Shown: piece after piece, positions 9,048 through 18,519 of the stretch
How the letters are laid out: every line of letters starts with the position of its first letter
Position numbering within the stretch: the first letter of the stretch is position 1
Source: Pseudomonas synxantha
GTDB taxonomy: Bacteria; Pseudomonadota; Gammaproteobacteria; Pseudomonadales; Pseudomonadaceae
Direction of reading: 5' to 3'
Assembly: GCF_900105675.1 (NCBI RefSeq)
Contig: NZ_LT629786.1
Span: 5,952,001-6,016,000 of the forward strand
Length of the DNA: 64,000 nt
Translations under genes and position numbers: made by a program
Notes under the pieces: model-generated
What the model was told of the DNA's origin: nothing
The model's input: only the letters and a program-made list of their open reading frames with translations
The model's database searches: none

Positions 9048-9284
9048 TTATTTCCGCTGCTGTGCAAAAACCACTAACTGCCACTCAATCTTGCCCGCGC
9101 CAGGTGCATGCTGGTGATGGTTCTGTGGAGGAAGAACATGCCCTTTGGCAATACCGATCTCATCCCCGCAGGAGACGCATCGGTAAATGCCTGGATTTGG
9201 CGCTTCGGTACCAGGCGAATACTTTTTATCGTACTCCGAATGATCACTTTTGTGCAGAAAATTGCCGTGCTTATACTGAGCCAT
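9048..9284 (-). CDS. Small zinc-ribbon-like protein, 78 aa
   Basis: Short protein with YSPGTEAPNPGIYRC-VSCGDEIGIAKGHVLPP and NHHQH, resembling a family of small single-ribbon proteins (sometimes annotated 'protein L') that recurs in Pseudomonas genomes. Here one CxxC pair is visible, with a His cluster (NHHQH) that could complete a metal site. The ATG at 9284 is preceded by AAGGGA at 6-7 nt. Function is not established. The overlapping plus-strand frames here are shadows. The 275-bp gap 9285-9559 contains nothing I can identify. Confidence 0.75.
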   Translation of the reverse strand: MAQYKHGNFLHKSDHSEYDKKYSPGTEAPNPGIYRCVSCGDEIGIAKGHVLPPQNHHQHAPGAGKIEWQLVVFAQQRK

Positions 9285-9559
9285 ATCTATTCCCTTGAAC
9301 TGTTGCTCTATATTTTTGTGCCACTTTACCGGGGCACAGAATAATTTTTATCACGTAATGACGAATAGATTCCAGCGAAGTTTTCCATAATCGCTCAGTA
9401 CGCAGCCTACTTTCGTAGCATTTATTATTCTGATTGTGTCAGGCAGGAGATTTTTATGCCGGCGGAATTTTGGCGCCATGCTATGGCACCAGGATAGAGA
9501 TCAAATCACGCCATCAAGTGACTCTTGCTATTCGAACCTGCCCCTACAAGAACAGGTAG

Positions 9560-10099
9560 TCACGGCACCCTGCTAGAGCGCGGGAGAGGCGGAGCACACA
9601 GAGCAGGCGTCATTGTTTTTTGAATAGCGCACTGAAAAATATAGAAGTACAAGAAGCCCGCAAAGAGAACAGTAGGCGCCATCAGAGCCAATTGAGGATC
9701 CATAAACCCTGAAATTACATACTGCTTAAGTGTAAGAGAAGCCAGGATAAAGGCCGAACAATACAAAGCACCTGTAAATTGATTCCCTAGAAAGCTTAGC
9801 ACCCCACTAAAGGCATTATTGGCGCTCAATAACACTGCCTTCAATATGGTCCAACCGAAAAGCGGAAGGAAAATCTTCACCATAAAGGCAAATAAAGTTG
9901 TTGAGGCGAACAGTTTCAGTGGTATCTCTGCCCATGGCTTGATGGTACCGTCGTTTTCTACACCAAAGAATAGGATGGCATTCAGGATAATTGCTATAGA
10001 GCAGCATATGATGAGGCGTATCACCTCCCGTTTAAGCGGGGCCATCATTATAACTGAGTTAATGCTTTTCGCGATATATTGCTTTAGAGCCTGGGTCAT
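9560..10099 (-). CDS. Hypothetical multi-pass membrane protein, 179 aa
   Basis: Predicted inner-membrane protein with about four hydrophobic segments: residues 27-47 (LIICCSIAIILNAILFF), 60-80 (KLFASTTLFAFMVKIFLPLF), 108-125 and 140-160 (LMAPTVLFAGFLYFYIF). The N-terminus is basic and probably cytoplasmic. No enzyme motif is seen and I do not recognise the family. ATG at 10099 has only a weak AGGT ribosome site. It is divergent from the 177-aa gene at 10199, with 99 bp between them, so the two may share a control region. Base composition is AT-rich relative to the core genome. Confidence 0.55.
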   Translation of the reverse strand: MTQALKQYIAKSINSVIMMAPLKREVIRLIICCSIAIILNAILFFGVENDGTIKPWAEIPLKLFASTTLFAFMVKIFLPLFGWTILKAVLLSANNAFSGVLSFLGNQFTGALYCSAFILASLTLKQYVISGFMDPQLALMAPTVLFAGFLYFYIFQCAIQKTMTPALCAPPLPRSSRVP

Positions 10100-10198
10100 T
10101 GACCTATTGCGTCCTATGCTAGCCGAGGTGATAATATTGTATTGATGCAGCAGTAATAGACTGACGCTTTATTTATTTCTCAGTCAAGGAGAATCCTG

Positions 10199-10732
10199 AT
10201 GATTTACGAGTCTGATGATTGGAGGAAGTCACTTCTTCGTTCAGCTCGTTGGCTTGAGAAGGCTCGTGTAAAAGAGTGTTCTGAAGGGCGCATTTATGCG
10301 AAAGCAGAACGTGAAATTTTTGTCAGTTTTTATACGGTACGCAAGCTAATCGAGACCTACAAAATCTCTGAATCAACGAAGAAAATTAAGCTCCATCTAC
10401 CGTACTACCCGATCACCAGTGGCAAGACAGTAGACTACTTCAATCGGCACAACATAATGGAAAACTACGAAACTACTAAAGTTTACAAAGAACTGCGGGA
10501 TATGACTTTTGTCGCGAACCAGGTAATCCACTCGTACGTATTCGAATTCGCGACTAGTGAGGATGGACGGATTGACGGGGTGTTTGTGGCCTCAGACAAG
10601 GGACGACACCAGCGACTCTATTACTATTCTATGACGCTAATGCTCAGTATTTTTAGGTCCGTAGGCTTGGATGTCGTCTCAGAGCAGCATTTGGTAAGGG
10701 ACCCTGAAACAGAGCAGTGGAAGATCAGGTGA
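10199..10732 (+). CDS. Hypothetical protein, 177 aa
   Basis: Soluble protein of unknown family. The N-terminal half is helical and charged (WRKSLLRSARWLEKARVKE), with a central block rich in aromatic residues (LPYYPITSGKTVDYFNRHN) and a C-terminal half with VFEFATSEDGRIDGVFVASDKG and LYYYSMTLMLSIFRSVGLDV. AAGGAG lies 7 nt before ATG 10199, so translation is credible. Its last 8 bases overlap the end of the convergent hydrolase gene. AT-rich composition fits recent acquisition. Confidence 0.6.
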   Translation: MIYESDDWRKSLLRSARWLEKARVKECSEGRIYAKAEREIFVSFYTVRKLIETYKISESTKKIKLHLPYYPITSGKTVDYFNRHNIMENYETTKVYKELRDMTFVANQVIHSYVFEFATSEDGRIDGVFVASDKGRHQRLYYYSMTLMLSIFRSVGLDVVSEQHLVRDPETEQWKIR

Positions 10733-11621
10733 GTAGCCACCAAGCCAAACCCGCTACGGCAGCTGTAATTAACCCAACGGTTGCATAGAAGGCAGGTCTG
10801 CCGATCCAAGGGTGACAAGCCAGCATGATTCCCAGATGGGTCTTCGGCTTTATGCTATCCCACTCAGACTCGACGATGGTCCCATCTAGAATATAAGGCT
10901 TCCAATATTTGACGATATGGTCCTTGTCGGGCTCAAAAAAATCGCTATGGCCGTAATCAAAGTAACGGTCAGCTACACGTGTATTTTTAAATCCGTTTCG
11001 ACCAGTCCCGCCGTAGCCTATAGTCGAAAAGGTAGCTAGGACGGGGTAAAAATCTCGCGTCCCGACATCGTTGACGATGTTGCCTGCAGCCATGTGCCGA
11101 GCATGCTTCTCCCAGGCATAATTGCCTTTTATTATGGAGCCGCAGAGAACAATTCTCTCAATGTTGATGTCAGTGTATTTGGCGAGGATCCGACTAATGA
11201 TATAGGTGCCGAAGCTGTGGGCAATGACCATAATGCGAGCAGTCGGTTCCATAAGCCGTGCGTCTCGGAAGTCATTTGCGATCTTATTGATTGGCGTAGA
11301 TCGAAACGGACACGCAAGCTGCAGCGCGGTCACACAATGGTAGCCAAGACCTTTGACTCTGACATGAGCAACATCTCGGAAGGCTGCTTTTACCAGCTCG
11401 TGCCAGGAACCATCAGTTTGAATACCATGGACAAGCATGAGCGTGATGGCCTGAGCATCATCTTTGACATTAGAAATCTGCATATCGACTAACGAGTCAA
11501 ACAGCTCCAGATGCTCGGCATCCAGAGTTGCCCTAATTGCCTGCAGCTGGGCCAGTCGTTTGGTCTCAATCGTATTTTCCCAAGTCGATCGAACAAGGGT
11601 AACAATATCAACAGGCTTCAA
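10725..11621 (-). CDS. Membrane-anchored alpha/beta hydrolase, 298 aa
   Basis: Putative serine hydrolase (lipase/esterase-like). The oxyanion strand LMLVHGIQTDGSWHE is at residues 61-75, the nucleophile elbow AHSFG has Ser136, and candidates for the rest of the triad are Asp185 or Asp190 and His225 (DYGHSDFF). The N-terminal 55 residues are helical and of unknown function. The last about 20 residues (YATVGLITAAVAGLAWWLL) are a single membrane helix, giving a tail-anchored enzyme. The start is a TTG that overlaps the stop of the upstream gene (ATTGA), so translation is probably coupled. Third gene of a three-gene operon; substrate unknown. Confidence 0.75.
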   Translation of the reverse strand: MKPVDIVTLVRSTWENTIETKRLAQLQAIRATLDAEHLELFDSLVDMQISNVKDDAQAITLMLVHGIQTDGSWHELVKAAFRDVAHVRVKGLGYHCVTALQLACPFRSTPINKIANDFRDARLMEPTARIMVIAHSFGTYIISRILAKYTDINIERIVLCGSIIKGNYAWEKHARHMAAGNIVNDVGTRDFYPVLATFSTIGYGGTGRNGFKNTRVADRYFDYGHSDFFEPDKDHIVKYWKPYILDGTIVESEWDSIKPKTHLGIMLACHPWIGRPAFYATVGLITAAVAGLAWWLLT

Positions 11622-11992
11622 TCGAGCACCAATCTATAGGTTGGTTCCACGTTGGCGGCAAGTACTTCAAATTCGGTATCCATCCCAGGATCACGAACAA
11701 TCTCTGGGATATCGCCGTAAGATTGGAATGAGAGACCTTCGCCGCTGGGGCACCTAACAATAAGGAATCTCTTGATAATCCGGCCCGTTACCAAGATATT
11801 AATCAAGATTGCAAGGTGCGCGGAAGTACCGGCTTGCATAATATCGAACATGCGATTCGGGTTTAGCCGAATTCTAGGCAAAGCTTCGCCACCCTGGGAT
11901 TCATAGCCCTGGATAAAACTAGCCAATCTTCGGAGGCCTTCAGCCTCGTCTGGATGGTTAAGTATTAAAGGCGATAACTTTTCCGCGAACAT
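11618..11992 (-). CDS. Hypothetical protein, 124 aa, middle gene of the hydrolase operon
   Basis: Small soluble protein that I do not recognise. The N-terminal third is helical (EAEGLRRLASFIQGYE); the rest looks like an alpha/beta core (RIRLNPNRMFDIMQAG, LILVTGR-like strands and FLIVRCPSGEGLSFQSYG). ATG 11992 has GGAG 9 nt upstream. Its start lies 35 nt inside the upstream gene and its stop overlaps the TTG start of the hydrolase gene by 4 nt, which points to one polycistronic unit with coupled translation and perhaps a physical complex. Confidence 0.65.
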   Translation of the reverse strand: MFAEKLSPLILNHPDEAEGLRRLASFIQGYESQGGEALPRIRLNPNRMFDIMQAGTSAHLAILINILVTGRIIKRFLIVRCPSGEGLSFQSYGDIPEIVRDPGMDTEFEVLAANVEPTYRLVLD

Positions 11993-12995
11993 ATTCGTAT
12001 TCTCCGGCGGAGCACGCTACGGTCACCGCAAACTCGTTTCTCTCACCCGAAATCAAAAGCCTCAGTTCACGGGGAGGATCACTGTCTGGTAGTTTAACGT
12101 AAATATTGGCTCCCGTCACTTCGCCATCACGCTCCAAGAAGCGATCCAACGCAGACATCGAACCCTCATCCGATGAAAGGTTTTCATCAACCGATGCGGA
12201 GGTAATCTGCATTTGGGCCCCGAATTCATTTCGAGCCGTTGAATTGCTATATCTGATTTCTTGGGAGAGGTTATCGCGCTCGCGCAGAATCTTATTCTTA
12301 GCGGGGCTAAGCGAAACTTCAGCGAACCCATCGTCCGGTAGAAATTTCCTTACTTTGTTTTTCAACACCCACAAGAGCTCGGAATATTTCTTTGCCTGAT
12401 TATCTTGAGAGGCAATACGAAACTCCAATAAACCAGTGTGGTCCAGGTGAACAATATTCACCGCACGTTTTTTTGTGGTCGCATAGCGTCGAATCAGTTC
12501 GCCAGTTGCTGGATCCGTCTCCACAGCGCTGAGACGATTGATGTCACGGCTTTCGACGACTTTGATCGTAAGCGAAACCGGTGTCTTCTGCGGGTCCGGA
12601 CGGTACAGGCGGATGTCGACGATTGTGGCCTCGTCGGGCATCTCAAGATCCAGCGGGTGAGTAAACAGCCCCGAAAGGCCCTCAGCTGCTGCGATTGAAG
12701 CGATGCGCGTAGGAGACAGCAGGCCGATTGCCCGCTCTTCAGTGCACTGGAAAAGGAACGAGTGCTGCTTGCCAAACTCCTCCACCTGCTGCAGTAGATC
12801 ACGGAGGTCTTTCAGGGCAAGTTTTTTATCCTTGAGGGCAGGCTCGATCCGCTTCTCATAGAGATCGTCCCAGTTTTGCGCAGAAACGGGGATGCCCTTC
12901 GTCCGGAGGAATTCCTTGACGACGGCTTGGCTAGTCGCATTTTTCAGAAGGCCAAAAAGGATCTTGGCTAGCTTTTGGTCGTCGTCACTCAGCAC
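11958..12995 (-). CDS. Hypothetical protein, about 345 aa, first gene of the hydrolase operon
   Basis: Large soluble protein without a family I can name. Residues 1-85 are strongly helical and charged (KLAKILFGLLKN, ALKDKKLALKDLRDLLQQVEEF), resembling an adaptor or oligomerisation segment. The remainder alternates strands and loops (VDIRLYRPDP, SLTIKVVESRD, NIVHLDHTGLLEFRI, LRLLISGERNEFAVTV). No catalytic motif is visible. I prefer the GTG at 12995, with GGAGAG just upstream; the same frame also has a GTG at 13007 with a poor ribosome site. It could be the sensor or scaffold for the downstream hydrolase, but that is inference. Confidence 0.65.
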   Translation of the reverse strand: MLSDDDQKLAKILFGLLKNATSQAVVKEFLRTKGIPVSAQNWDDLYEKRIEPALKDKKLALKDLRDLLQQVEEFGKQHSFLFQCTEERAIGLLSPTRIASIAAAEGLSGLFTHPLDLEMPDEATIVDIRLYRPDPQKTPVSLTIKVVESRDINRLSAVETDPATGELIRRYATTKKRAVNIVHLDHTGLLEFRIASQDNQAKKYSELLWVLKNKVRKFLPDDGFAEVSLSPAKNKILRERDNLSQEIRYSNSTARNEFGAQMQITSASVDENLSSDEGSMSALDRFLERDGEVTGANIYVKLPDSDPPRELRLLISGERNEFAVTVACSAGEYEYVRGKVIAFNT

Positions 12996-13165
12996 ATCAC
13001 TCTCCACAAATTGGCATTAAGCTTAAAGGCTCGTGCGAGCCTTGGCTGTGGAGGCATGAAGCCGGTGACATCCTGCCACGAGAGCGCCGACCTGCGCGCA
13101 TCATGCCTTCCATTGCGCGCGCATTCTCGCCTTTTTATCCAGCGGTACACAATGAGTGGAGAAGG

Positions 13166-13486
13166 TCAAAATGCCATCAGCGATGTAGGATCCCTTGGCC
13201 ACGTGGAGTAGGTTCCATCAGATTTTGCCGTAATGTTCAGCTTTTTCGGGAAGATGGGTAGGAATTCCCAGCTTTTCTGTGAACCGCAAGCAACAGCCTG
13301 AGCCCCAGTCATCCGGGACCTAGCATCACAATTGTTGGTGAAGCTGACTGCTGTGGTGGCCCGCCTGGGCCTAAAATCAAATTTGCTCTGCAACACTGAA
13401 TATGGAACATCAAAATCTGAATAAGCATCAAGGAATGCTTCTATCTCGGGCACTTCAGCCGAGTGAAACACTAGAGTTGACACCAT
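13166..13486 (-). CDS. Doubtful ORF abutting the radC junction, 106 aa
   Basis: An open frame begins with ATG at 13486, only a few bases beyond the radC breakpoint, and overlaps the out-of-frame tail of truncated radC. The first 45 residues look protein-like ([22 protein letters not shown]), the rest less so. It could be the start of an island gene read by transcription entering from radC, or chance. The region 13008-13165 between it and the hydrolase operon shows no gene and probably holds that operon's promoter. Confidence 0.3.
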   Translation of the reverse strand: MVSTLVFHSAEVPEIEAFLDAYSDFDVPYSVLQSKFDFRPRRATTAVSFTNNCDARSRMTGAQAVACGSQKSWEFLPIFPKKLNITAKSDGTYSTWPRDPTSLMAF

Positions 13487-14006
13487 AACCCTTTAGGATC
13501 AACGCCGCCGCGTTGTACGCCAGCGCGCGCTTGACCACTTGCCGCGGATAAACAATCGCAGTGTCGATGGTGCCCTGAAACATTGCCTCAAAACCCAACA
13601 CCCGGTGTCTTGAATCAAGGAACAGGCAGCCAAAGATCTCATGGGGTTCGTGGCGCAGTAGTGCCTTGAGATACTCGCGCACGGCCAGCGGGCTCTCCAG
13701 CACCGAATCAGCGCGCAAGCGCTCGGCCATGTGGCGCCGGGACATTTCCAGCACCGCCTGCAGCTGGGCAAACTTCGCCGGCCCCAGCCCCAGATGCTGG
13801 CTGAACAGCGTCTGGCTGGCCTCCAGCAGTGGGCGCAAACCACCGAATTGCGCCAACAGATGGCGCGCCAGATCGACCGCACTTCTACCGGAAACCCCTG
13901 TACGCAGGAAGATCGCCAATAACTCGGCATCGGACAGGCTCGCCGCGCCGCCTTCCAACAATTTCTCCCGCGGGCGCTCCGCCACGGGCCAATCACGAAT
14001 ACTCAT
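13455..14006 (-). pseudogene. radC: radC (JAMM-domain DNA repair family protein), truncated at 3' end
   Basis: The first 170 or so codons are a normal Rad[21 protein letters not shown], helix-hairpin-helix region, then the JAMM-domain start ([18 protein letters not shown] and [15 protein letters not shown]). At that point RadC normally continues with the metal-binding HNHPSG motif and about 50 more residues; here the reading continues [12 protein letters not shown] and stops. The zinc site is therefore lost. GGAGGTGGG precedes the ATG at 14006; the frame open to 14078 lacks support. The break at about 13,490-13,496 marks the island edge. Codon bias upstream of the break matches core genes. 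It is divergent from coaBC, as in other Pseudomonas. Confidence 0.85.
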
Positions 14007-14149
14007 CCCACCTCCGTGTGTACCTGCTCCGCTGTTGCCCAGCGGGCGCTGTGTTATCGTAGGCGCTCTTTTTTGCATGCGATTTCACCTGGGGAGGGGG
14101 CATCGCAGGCGTCACTGAACTGGCATCACTGAACTGGAAAGGCAAACCA

Positions 14150-15358
14150 ATGCAGCGTCTGTATCGGAAACGCATCGTTCTCGGCGTCGGCGGCGGCATT
14201 GCCGCCTACAAGAGCGCAGAGCTGGTTCGCAGGCTCCTGGACCAAGGCGCCGAAGTACGCGTGGTCATGACCCGTGGCGGCAGTGAGTTCATCACCCCAC
14301 TGACCATGCAGGCCCTGTCCGGCCACCCGGTTCACCTGGACCTGCTCGACCCGGCGGCCGAAGCCGCCATGGGCCATATCGAGCTGGCCAAATGGGCCGA
14401 CCTGGTACTGATCGCCCCGGCCACCGCCGACCTGATCGCCCGCCTGGCCCAGGGCATCGCCGATGACCTGCTGACCACACTGGTATTGGCCACCGACGCC
14501 ACCGTCGCCATCGCCCCGGCCATGAACCAGGCCATGTGGCGCGACCCGGCTACCCAGGCCAATACCCAGCTCCTGCAAAGCCGCGGCCTCAAGGTGTTCG
14601 GCCCCGCTTCCGGCAGCCAAGCCTGCGGCGATGTCGGCATGGGCCGCATGCTCGAAGCCACCGACCTGGCACAGTGCGCCGCCGAGTGCTTCCAGCACCT
14701 GGCCCTGACCGGCAAGCACGTGCTGATCACCGCCGGCCCGACCCAGGAAAACATCGACCCGGTGCGCTACATCACCAACCATAGCTCAGGAAAAATGGGC
14801 TTCGCGTTGGCAGAAGCAGCGGTCGAAGCAGGCGCACGGGTCACCCTGATCACCGGCCCGGTGCATCTGCCCACCCCTGACCGCGTCACGCGAATCGACG
14901 TAGTCAGCGCCCGGGACATGCTGGCAGCCTGTGAAGCGGCCATTCCCTGCGACCTGTTCATCGCCTCGGCAGCGGTTGCGGATTACCGCCCGGAAGTCGT
15001 CGCCCCGCAAAAGCTCAAGAAAGACCCCACAAGCGGTGACGGCCTGCTCCTGCAAATGGTGCGCAACCCGGACATCCTGGCCACCATCGCCACGCGTCCG
15101 GATCGCCCGTTCAGTGTAGGTTTTGCTGCCGAAACCGAACACCTGCTGGACTACGCCGCACGCAAACTGAAAGACAAAAACCTCGACCTGATCGTTGCCA
15201 ATGATGTCGCCAACCCGAGCATCGGCTTCAACAGCGAGGAAAATGCCTGCAGCGTGATCGACCGCGAGCTGCACGCCACCCTTTTCGCCCAGACCAGCAA
15301 GGGCAAGATTGCCCGCCAACTGATCTCTTTTATCGCCCAACGGCTGAACCAGGTTTAA
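14150..15358 (+). CDS. coaBC: Bifunctional phosphopantothenoylcysteine decarboxylase/synthetase CoaBC, 402 aa
   Basis: Makes 4'-phosphopantetheine from 4'-phosphopantothenate in CoA synthesis, first coupling cysteine (CoaB part) and then decarboxylating (CoaC part). The N-terminal flavoprotein half has [14 protein letters not shown], the active-site His76, the PAMNQAMW motif at 123-130 and the catalytic Cys159 ([11 protein letters not shown]). The C-terminal half has NHSSGKMG and AAVADYRP followed by the KLKK lysine motif. Length matches the family. Its stop is 5 bp before dut, so the two are probably co-transcribed. Confidence 0.97.
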   Translation: MQRLYRKRIVLGVGGGIAAYKSAELVRRLLDQGAEVRVVMTRGGSEFITPLTMQALSGHPVHLDLLDPAAEAAMGHIELAKWADLVLIAPATADLIARLAQGIADDLLTTLVLATDATVAIAPAMNQAMWRDPATQANTQLLQSRGLKVFGPASGSQACGDVGMGRMLEATDLAQCAAECFQHLALTGKHVLITAGPTQENIDPVRYITNHSSGKMGFALAEAAVEAGARVTLITGPVHLPTPDRVTRIDVVSARDMLAACEAAIPCDLFIASAAVADYRPEVVAPQKLKKDPTSGDGLLLQMVRNPDILATIATRPDRPFSVGFAAETEHLLDYAARKLKDKNLDLIVANDVANPSIGFNSEENACSVIDRELHATLFAQTSKGKIARQLISFIAQRLNQV

Positions 15359-15363
15359 TTTCC

Positions 15364-15819
15364 ATGCACGCTTTGCAAGCCAAGATCCTCGATCCCCGCA
15401 TCGGCAACGAATTCCCTCTGCCGGCCTACGCCACTCCAGGCTCCGCCGGCCTGGACCTGCGCGCCATGCTCAAGCAAGACACCGTCCTTGAACCGGGCCA
15501 GACCATCCTGATCCCCACCGGCTTGTCGATTTATGTTGGCGACCCTGGCCTGGCGGCGCTGATCCTGCCGCGCTCCGGCCTGGGCCATAAACACGGGATC
15601 GTGCTGGGCAACCTGGTCGGCCTGATCGACTCCGACTACCAGGGCGAGCTGATGGTGTCGTGCTGGAACCGTGGCCAGACTGCGTTCAACATCGCAGTGG
15701 GCGAACGCATCGCCCAACTGGTATTGGTGCCCGTAGTACAGGCGCACTTCGAACTGGTAGAAGAGTTCGACGAAACCCAGCGCGGCGCAGGTGGTTTTGG
15801 GCATTCCGGCAGTCACTGA
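15364..15819 (+). CDS. dut: Deoxyuridine 5'-triphosphate nucleotidohydrolase (dUTPase), 151 aa
   Basis: Hydrolyses dUTP to dUMP and pyrophosphate, keeping uracil out of DNA and feeding thymidylate synthesis. All five trimeric dUTPase motifs are visible in order: [39 protein letters not shown] and the C-terminal [10 protein letters not shown] that closes over the nucleotide. Length is standard. It lies 5 bp after coaBC and 263 bp before algC. Confidence 0.97.
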   Translation: MHALQAKILDPRIGNEFPLPAYATPGSAGLDLRAMLKQDTVLEPGQTILIPTGLSIYVGDPGLAALILPRSGLGHKHGIVLGNLVGLIDSDYQGELMVSCWNRGQTAFNIAVGERIAQLVLVPVVQAHFELVEEFDETQRGAGGFGHSGSH

Positions 15820-15832
15820 CTAAGCTGAATCA

Positions 15833-15854
15833 GGCCGGACACCCTGGTCCGGCC
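15833..15854 (+). terminator. Hairpin after dut
   Basis: An 8-bp perfect stem GGCCGGAC/GTCCGGCC with a 6-nt loop starts 13 bp after the dut stop. There is no T run, so it may stabilise the mRNA end or attenuate rather than terminate. The rest of 15855-16082, before algC, shows no gene I would support. Confidence 0.4.
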
Positions 15855-16082
15855 CGATGCCACCGCCCGGCGTTTCAGGATGAAGAATGCGCGGAGCTCA
15901 CGAACGAGATTTATCCAGCAAAATCAATGTATTACTTGACCGTACGGGCAAGCCAAAAGCCCCGATGGCACTTTTACACCACGAACTCTCTGCCGAAAAC
16001 GCCGTCATACCCTTCAGTTTGAGCCTGCCGGCCAGCCCCATTCAGGCCAGCCCCGCCCCTTTCAGATGGAGTTTCCCCCGCG

Positions 16083-17480
16083 ATGAGTACTGCAGCCCGC
16101 GTAGCCCCGACCTTCCCCGACAGCATTTTTCGCGCCTATGACATTCGGGGCGTGGTATCCAAGACCCTGACCGCCGAAACCGCCTACTGGATTGGCCGCG
16201 CCATCGGCTCCCAGAGCCTGGCCCAGGACGAACCCAACGTGTCAGTGGGGCGTGACGGCCGCTTGTCCGGCCCGGAGCTGGTCGAGCAACTGATCCAGGG
16301 CCTGGCCGACAGCGGCTGCCACGTCAGCGACGTCGGCCTGGTGCCGACACCCGCGCTGTATTACGCCGCCAATGTCCTGGCCGGCAAATCCGGGGTGATG
16401 CTCACCGGCAGTCATAACCCTTCGGACTACAACGGGTTCAAGATCGTCATCGCAGGCGACACCCTGGCCAACGAACAGATCCAGGCCCTGCACACCCGCC
16501 TGAAAACCAACGACTTGACCAGTGGCACCGGCAGCATTACCAAGGTCGACATCCTCCAGAGCTACTCCGATGAAATCACCCGTGACGTCAAGCTCGCACG
16601 CCGCATGAAAGTCGTGGTGGACTGCGGCAACGGCGCGGCCGGCGTGATCGCACCGCAGTTGCTCGAAGCCCTGAACTGCGAGGTGATCCCGCTGTTCTGC
16701 GAGGTCGATGGCAACTTCCCCAACCATCACCCGGACCCAGGCAAGCCAGAAAACCTGGTGGACCTGATCGCCAAGGTCAAAGAAGTGGGCGCCGACGTGG
16801 GCCTGGCCTTCGATGGTGACGGCGACCGCGTGGGCGTGGTGACCGAAACCGGCGAGATTGTGTTCCCGGACCGCCTGCTGATGCTGTTCGCCCGCGACGT
16901 GGTGGCGCGCAATGCCAACGCCGAGATCATCTTCGACGTGAAATGCACCCGCCGCCTGACACCATTGATAAAGGAATACGGCGGTCGCCCGCTAATGTGG
17001 AAGACCGGTCACTCGTTGATCAAAAAGAAAATGAAGGAAACCGGCGCGCTGTTGGCCGGTGAGATGAGCGGCCACGTATTCTTCAAGGAGCGCTGGTTTG
17101 GGTTTGACGACGGTATTTACAGCGCCGCTCGTCTGCTGGAGATCCTCAGCAAGGAAAAATCTACGGCAGAAGAGCTGTTTCAGACCTTCCCGAATGATAT
17201 TTCTACGCCTGAGATCAATATCCATGTGACCGAGGAGAGCAAATTCAGCATCATTGACGCACTGCATGATGCGCAATGGGGTGAAGGCGCCGACCTGACC
17301 ACCATTGATGGTGTGCGAGTCGATTACGCCAAAGGCTGGGGCCTGGTTCGCGCGTCCAACACCACACCGGTGCTGGTCCTGCGTTTCGAGGCGGATTCCG
17401 AGGCTGAGCTGCAGCGCATCAAGGACGTGTTCCACGTCCAGTTGAAACGTGTTGCCCCTGACCTTCAATTACCGTTCTGA
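16083..17480 (+). CDS. algC: Phosphomannomutase/phosphoglucomutase AlgC, 465 aa
   Basis: Interconverts hexose 6- and 1-phosphates, supplying mannose 1-phosphate and glucose 1-phosphate for alginate, LPS and related polymers. The substrate-start motif IFRAYDIRGVV is near residue 16, the phosphoserine loop TGSHNPSDYNG near residue 110 and the metal-binding loop DGDGDRVG near residue 245. The C-terminal domain has the phosphate-binding RASNTTPVLVLRFE. Length equals that of other Pseudomonas AlgC proteins. argB follows 20 bp later, so read-through into argB is likely. Confidence 0.97.
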   Translation: MSTAARVAPTFPDSIFRAYDIRGVVSKTLTAETAYWIGRAIGSQSLAQDEPNVSVGRDGRLSGPELVEQLIQGLADSGCHVSDVGLVPTPALYYAANVLAGKSGVMLTGSHNPSDYNGFKIVIAGDTLANEQIQALHTRLKTNDLTSGTGSITKVDILQSYSDEITRDVKLARRMKVVVDCGNGAAGVIAPQLLEALNCEVIPLFCEVDGNFPNHHPDPGKPENLVDLIAKVKEVGADVGLAFDGDGDRVGVVTETGEIVFPDRLLMLFARDVVARNANAEIIFDVKCTRRLTPLIKEYGGRPLMWKTGHSLIKKKMKETGALLAGEMSGHVFFKERWFGFDDGIYSAARLLEILSKEKSTAEELFQTFPNDISTPEINIHVTEESKFSIIDALHDAQWGEGADLTTIDGVRVDYAKGWGLVRASNTTPVLVLRFEADSEAELQRIKDVFHVQLKRVAPDLQLPF

Positions 17481-17500
17481 TTTTTTGCCCGGAGCCCTGA

Positions 17501-18406
<906 letters not shown>

Positions 18407-18421
18407 AACGCTGCAATAAAA

Positions 18422-18455
18422 GGCCCCGCTCAATCCGATTGAGCGGGGCCTTTTT
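18422..18455. terminator. Rho-independent terminator, argB and probably pyrE
   Basis: A 12-bp perfect stem (GGCCCCGCTCAA/TTGAGCGGGGCC, loop of 5) is followed by TTTTT, with AAAA on the other side. It lies 16 bp after argB and between the convergent argB and pyrE genes, so it can serve both strands. Confidence 0.93.
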
Positions 18456-18519
18456 GTATAGAGCGAGAGGACAATGGAGATCCCCTCCCACACAAACCCA
18501 TTTCAACAAAAAGTCGGTA

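Larger units (their letters stand above)
1..13493. mobile_element. Accessory (genomic-island) segment ending inside radC
   Basis: The stretch from the left edge to about 13,493 looks acquired. It holds a metal-efflux operon, a porin, an orphan response regulator and a run of AT-richer genes of unknown function. On the right it stops within the radC coding sequence, whose normal 3' end is replaced. The left end and any recombinase genes are outside the window, so size and mechanism are unknown. radC is known as a recurrent integration target for islands carrying tyrosine recombinases; that this is such an island is inference. No tRNA gene or integrase is visible in the window part. Confidence 0.55.

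Noticed and set aside
8966..9344. Plus-strand frames over the zinc-ribbon gene
   Set aside because: The minus frame has a family pattern and a good ribosome site; the plus frames have neither.
15887..16141. 84-aa frame between dut and algC
   Set aside because: It overlaps the algC start, has no family resemblance or clear ribosome site, and looks like chance.
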